Source: Sphingomonadaceae bacterium
GTDB taxonomy: Bacteria > Pseudomonadota > Alphaproteobacteria > Sphingomonadales > Sphingomonadaceae
Length of the DNA stretch: 64,000 nt
Assembly: GCA_019239915.1 (NCBI GenBank)
Contig: JAFAZF010000065.1
Span: forward strand, 1 to 64,000
Direction: 5' to 3'
Position numbers and translations under genes: made by a program
The notes under the pieces: model-generated
Told to the model about the DNA's origin: nothing
Database searches by the model: none
The model's input: the letters and a program-made list of their open reading frames with translations, nothing else
Part shown: positions 60,706-64,000 of the stretch, piece after piece
How the letters are laid out: every line of letters starts with the position of its first letter
How positions within the stretch are numbered: the first letter of the stretch is position 1

Positions 60706-60783
60706 CCGTTCGTGCCGAGCGCAGTCGAGGCACGTGGACGGCACGATTGCGGCACGTCCCTCGACTGCGCTCGGGACGAACGG
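60706..60783. repeat. REP-like paired palindrome (family 1)
   Basis: CCGTTCGTGCCGAGCGCAG and its inverted partner ending CGGGACGAACGG enclose CACGTGGACGGCACG. It lies between the candidate small protein and the glycosyltransferase gene. Confidence 0.85.
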
Positions 60784-60825
60784 ACCACTTCAGATGCTCG
60801 AGCCGTCAGGTTGCCCGGAGACTGC

Positions 60826-61980
60826 CTACCGCCCCCGCTTGCGCCAGATCGTCGCGGCCGAGGCGAGGTAGTTCCAGCCGGCACCGACGACCGCGCCGCA
60901 CAGCGCCGCCGCCCACCAGCGATGTTCGCGCGAGAAGATCGCGGCGCTGACGCCGATGTTGGCGAGCGCGCCCATGCCGCAGATCAGGTAGAAGCTGACG
61001 AGCCCGCCGATCAGGCTGAGCCCGGTCAGCCGACGCTCGCGGAAGGTGAGCGCGTTGTTGAGCAGGAAATTGCAGCAGATCGCCACCGCCACCGCGATCG
61101 CCTGCGCCCGCACGAACGGCAGCCAGCGCAGCCCGAGCCGCAGCACTGCGAGGTTCACGATCACGCCCGACAGTCCGACCAGCGCGAAGCCGACGAAGCG
61201 CTGCGCGAGCAGCCGCCTGATCCCCTTGCCCGCGATCAGGCCGAGATAATCGAGCGTGACTCCGAAGCCGAACTTGCTCTCGCCGGCGTGGCGGTTGCGG
61301 AACTCGTAGGGAAATTCCTCGACGGTGAGCGCCGGCTGCGCCGAGGACAGGATGTCGAGCAGGATCTTGAAGCCGCCGCGGGAGAGCTGCGGCACGAGAT
61401 CGATCACCGCAGCACGCCGCACGACGAAGAAGCCGCTGAGCGGATCGGAGACGTCGGTGCCCGTGACCATCCGGCCGAGCCGCGTCGCCATCCGGCTCGC
61501 GAAGGCGCGATGCTCCGACCATTCGCCGAGCGAGCCTTCATCGTGATAGCGCGAGCCGACCGCGACATCGGTGCGGCCGGCGGCGACGGCCGCGATCATC
61601 GCCGGCAGGATGCTCTCGTCATGCTGGAGATCCGCGTCGATCACCGCCACGATCTCGGCGGTCGTCGCCAGCATGCCCTCGATCGCCGCAGAGGCGAGGC
61701 CGCGCCGCCCATAGCGCCGGATCAGGCGGACGTCCGAACGGGTGCGCGCGAGCTCCTCGATCAGCGCCGCGGTGCCGTCCTGCGACCAATCGTCGACGAA
61801 CAGATAGTCGACCGACTGTCCGGCGAGCGCGGCGTCGAGCGCGGCGATCAGAGGGCGGACATTCTCGCGCTCGTCGAGCGTTGGGATGACGATCGTGCAA
61901 CTCGGAGCCGGAGCGGCGACGGGGTGGAAGCCATGCCCGCGGGCAAGCTTCTCGGCATTCAGCAACACGACATTGTCCAC
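60826..61980 (-). CDS. GT2 glycosyltransferase fused to GtrA domain
   Basis: A 384-residue fusion. The N-terminal glycosyltransferase-2 domain (about residues 25-255) is of the dolichol/polyprenol-phosphate mannose synthase type, with VIPTLDERENV, VDDWSQDGT and VIDADLQHD as nucleotide-sugar and metal motifs. The C-terminal part (about residues 260-380) is a GtrA-type domain with four membrane segments. It may both make and flip a polyprenyl-phosphate sugar. The start is a GTG with AAGGGGT nine bases upstream; no other start gives the complete domain. Confidence 0.88.
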   Translation of the reverse strand: MDNVVLLNAEKLARGHGFHPVAAPAPSCTIVIPTLDERENVRPLIAALDAALAGQSVDYLFVDDWSQDGTAALIEELARTRSDVRLIRRYGRRGLASAAIEGMLATTAEIVAVIDADLQHDESILPAMIAAVAAGRTDVAVGSRYHDEGSLGEWSEHRAFASRMATRLGRMVTGTDVSDPLSGFFVVRRAAVIDLVPQLSRGGFKILLDILSSAQPALTVEEFPYEFRNRHAGESKFGFGVTLDYLGLIAGKGIRRLLAQRFVGFALVGLSGVIVNLAVLRLGLRWLPFVRAQAIAVAVAICCNFLLNNALTFRERRLTGLSLIGGLVSFYLICGMGALANIGVSAAIFSREHRWWAAALCGAVVGAGWNYLASAATIWRKRGR

Positions 61981-62093
61981 GCGGTCGACCCCTTGATGCC
62001 GGCGTTCCGGGCCCTTGCCTTGGCAGGCGAACCGCTCTTTTGTGTTTCAGAACGTGGCAGGATTATTTCCGTGCCATGGCGTCGAAGAAAGCG

Positions 62094-62534
62094 CTAGGCC
62101 TTCAGGAGCGTGCGCACGCCGTCGCGCTCGCGTTTGAGGTGGGTGCGCAGTCGGGCGATCTCCACCATCGTCGCCGCCCGGTAGGCCGCAGGGCGATCGA
62201 GGATCGCCGCCGCGCCCCATTTGAGTACGTGCGCGCGGAACGCCTCGCCGACTGCAACACAGCTTTCCTTCATCGCTGCCGCTGCGGCCGAGCGGGGGCC
62301 GCCTTGCGCGATCAGCGGATCGAACAACCGCACATGCTTGAAGATCTGATATTCGGAGAGCAGGCGGGCGAGCTCCCAGCGGATATGGCCGATCTCGCCG
62401 GCATCGAGCTTGCCGCGCGCCGCCAGCGCCATTTCGGCGCGGGCGAGCAGCGCCTCGATGCGGTCCTGATAACCGATCAGGCGCTTGTGCGGGGAGGTGA
62501 GCCCGTCGGCCTGGATGCGGGAATGTGCGGTCAT
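62094..62534 (-). CDS. Hypothetical all-helical protein downstream of TpsB
   Basis: A 146-residue protein predicted as a bundle of four or five helices. Histidines occur at HKRLIGY, GHIRWELARLL, FKHVRLFDPL and AHVLKW. This spacing loosely recalls hemerythrin-like bundles, but the diagnostic HxxxE and HxxxxD pattern is incomplete, so no family is claimed. Its ATG overlaps the TpsB stop by four bases (ATGA), so it is translated with the secretion porin. It has no signal peptide. Confidence 0.65.
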   Translation of the reverse strand: MTAHSRIQADGLTSPHKRLIGYQDRIEALLARAEMALAARGKLDAGEIGHIRWELARLLSEYQIFKHVRLFDPLIAQGGPRSAAAAAMKESCVAVGEAFRAHVLKWGAAAILDRPAAYRAATMVEIARLRTHLKRERDGVRTLLKA

Positions 62535-64000
62535 CGGAGATCGTAGCTCCAGCCGACCGAGAAGCGCCAGTGATCGCGATAGCTCGGATAGGGATTGTCG
62601 ATCGAATGGGCGAGCTCGAGGTCGAGCTGCCCCTTCTGGAGATAATCGAGCCGCACGCCCGCGCCCGCCGAGGCGAGGTCGTAGTCTGCCGGCAGGAACG
62701 GCCCGCGGGCGAGCAGGTGGACGCTGCCGCCGTCGACGAAGCCATAGAGCTCGGAGCCCATCCAGTTCCTCGGCAGCGCCGGTCGCCAGGCGAGCTCGCC
62801 CGAACCCGCATAGCCGCTGTCGCCGGTCAGAATCGCGGTGTCGAAGGCGCGGCCGTAATCGGGGCCGCCGAGCACCATGCGCTCGGCCGCGGGCAGCGGC
62901 TGCCAGCTATACTGGCCGATGCCGCGCACGCGCAGGACGAGATGCTTGCCGATCGCGCGGTCATATTCGGCGCGCGCGGTGAGCTTGGTGAAGACGGTGT
63001 CGGCGAGCGGCGCGGTGACGCGGGCGCCGGCGAAATCGAGCCCGCGGCTCGCCGATCCGCCGAGCGTCAGCGTGCTGTCGGCCTCGACGTCCGAATAGGC
63101 GAGCGCGACGCGGGCGGCGCGGGTCCGCTCAGTCGCGATCAGGCTGCCGAGGGCGGCGTTGTTGCTGTTGGTGCCGTCGATGCTGGCGCTGGCGACGAGG
63201 TTCTTCTTATAGCCGCGCACGATCGGATAGCTGAGGCCGACGCCGGCCGTCTCGGCGTCGCCGTGGATGTCGGTGTGGCGCGGCCGCGTCGTCAGATAGC
63301 CGCCGGAAACCGAGAGCCTGAGCCCGTCCCTGCCGATCGGTGTCGAGTGGCTGATCGCGGCATAGCGGTAGCGCTTGAGGTCGATCGCCGATGCCGCGGT
63401 GATGTCGGTCTCGTCGCCCTCGCGGAAGAGGTGGTAGAGCTTGGCGTTCGCCGCGCCTTCGCCGACGCCGAGCAGCTCGGTGCCGTGATTGTCGAGCCCG
63501 GCGGTGAGCGTATCCTTCGCCCATTTGAGCGTGAGCACGAGCACGACGCCGCCGGGCGCGAAGCCGCGCATCAGGTTGGCGTCGACCTTGAGGCCGGGGA
63601 TGTCGCGAATGAGCGAGAGATAGCGTTCGAGCACGCGGCGGGTCAGCGGCCGCTGCTTGGCCATGCGCTCGGCATAGGCCTTGATCAACTCGACGTGGCG
63701 GCCTTGCGTGTCGCCGTTGATCACGATGTTCTCGATGAAGCCCTCGGCGACCTGGACGTGGACAACGCCGCTCGAGAGGTCCTGCGCGGGGATCTGGATC
63801 GTGTAGAGCGCGATGTTCGCCTTGCCATAAGCGTCGGACATCGCGGCGGCGAGCTTGCCGAGCGTTTCACGAGAGGCGGGCTGGCCGAGGAAGGGCTTGG
63901 CCGCCTGGGCGACGCGCGCAGGCACCTCGACGCCGTCGAACACCAGCCTGGCGATCCGGGTCGCCGGCGCCTCGGCATCGATCTTGGGCGGCGGCGCCTG
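62531..64000 (-). CDS. ShlB/FhaC/HecB family TpsB secretion porin (5' partial)
   Basis: The frame is open to the right edge of the window, so 489 residues are visible and the signal peptide is outside. A POTRA_2 domain (RLVFDGVEVPARV, FLGQPASRETLGKLAAAMSDAYG, VQVAEGFIENIVING) is followed by a second POTRA-like part and a 16-strand-type barrel ending in HWRFSVGWSYDLR. The barrel contains VVLVLTLKW and VRGYKKNLVASASIDGTN typical of ShlB. It would secrete a large TpsA exoprotein whose gene is not in the window. The gene is followed directly by the helical protein. Confidence 0.9.
   Translation of the reverse strand, partial: QAPPPKIDAEAPATRIARLVFDGVEVPARVAQAAKPFLGQPASRETLGKLAAAMSDAYGKANIALYTIQIPAQDLSSGVVHVQVAEGFIENIVINGDTQGRHVELIKAYAERMAKQRPLTRRVLERYLSLIRDIPGLKVDANLMRGFAPGGVVLVLTLKWAKDTLTAGLDNHGTELLGVGEGAANAKLYHLFREGDETDITAASAIDLKRYRYAAISHSTPIGRDGLRLSVSGGYLTTRPRHTDIHGDAETAGVGLSYPIVRGYKKNLVASASIDGTNSNNAALGSLIATERTRAARVALAYSDVEADSTLTLGGSASRGLDFAGARVTAPLADTVFTKLTARAEYDRAIGKHLVLRVRGIGQYSWQPLPAAERMVLGGPDYGRAFDTAILTGDSGYAGSGELAWRPALPRNWMGSELYGFVDGGSVHLLARGPFLPADYDLASAGAGVRLDYLQKGQLDLELAHSIDNPYPSYRDHWRFSVGWSYDLR

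Overview
The window is a GC-rich, gene-dense chromosomal segment that reads as an alphaproteobacterium of the Sphingomonadales (Sphingomonas-like). This placement rests on the gene content and order: a trpF-trpB-trpA-accD-folC run, a CcrM-type GANTC methyltransferase next to rnhB, a gene-transfer-agent type tail module, UrcA and DUF1192 small proteins, and dispersed palindromes carrying the core CTGAGCGAAGTCGAAG that are common in sphingomonad genomes. No rRNA, tRNA, CRISPR array, transposase or integrase was found.

Layout. Bases 1-5173 hold the end of a phage/GTA tail module (DUF2460 protein cut by the window edge, DUF2163 hub, NlpC/P60 peptidase, large tail protein, DUF2793). Bases 5.3-14.3 kb carry an OmpA-like porin, Cu/Zn superoxide dismutase, ThpR, a Bax-inhibitor-1 membrane protein behind a heat-shock-like promoter, a dienelactone hydrolase/GST pair, a beta-hydroxyacid dehydrogenase, ClpA and a DUF1192 protein. 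Bases 14.4-22.3 kb hold a quinone oxidoreductase, GlpX, three neighbouring small genes with chromatin-type domains (macro, SWIB, Tudor-like), oligopeptidase B, an alpha/beta hydrolase, a GST and an ArsC-family protein. Bases 22.6-37.8 kb carry M24 aminopeptidase P, glutathione peroxidase, an MFS transporter, a D,D-carboxypeptidase followed by a Tat-exported L,D-transpeptidase, FolP, CcrM, RNase HII, a beta-helix protein, a DsbD-like protein, an SDR, a PAP2 phosphatase and a tyrosine-phosphatase-like protein.

Bases 37.8-51.6 kb hold an amidohydrolase, a second beta-hydroxyacid dehydrogenase, threonine ammonia-lyase, two small secreted proteins, RsmD, RluB, a lone receiver domain, AmpG, and the trp/accD/folC operon on the minus strand. 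Bases 51.7-56.2 kb are an emrA-emrB-nodT tripartite efflux operon. Bases 56.4-60.5 kb are pstSCAB with a Pho-box-like element and no phoU/phoB. The right edge has a GT2-GtrA fusion, a small helical protein and a two-partner-secretion TpsB porin cut by the window edge.

Many intergenic gaps are filled by paired palindromes of at least three sequence families; some supply a stop codon or a ribosome binding site to the neighbouring gene. The most interesting regulatory sites are the ccrM leader (one consensus DnaA box plus two GANTC sites within 30 bases), an RpoH-like promoter for the Bax-inhibitor-1 gene, and the Pho box of pstS. All calls come from reading the sequence and from family knowledge; no database search was run.
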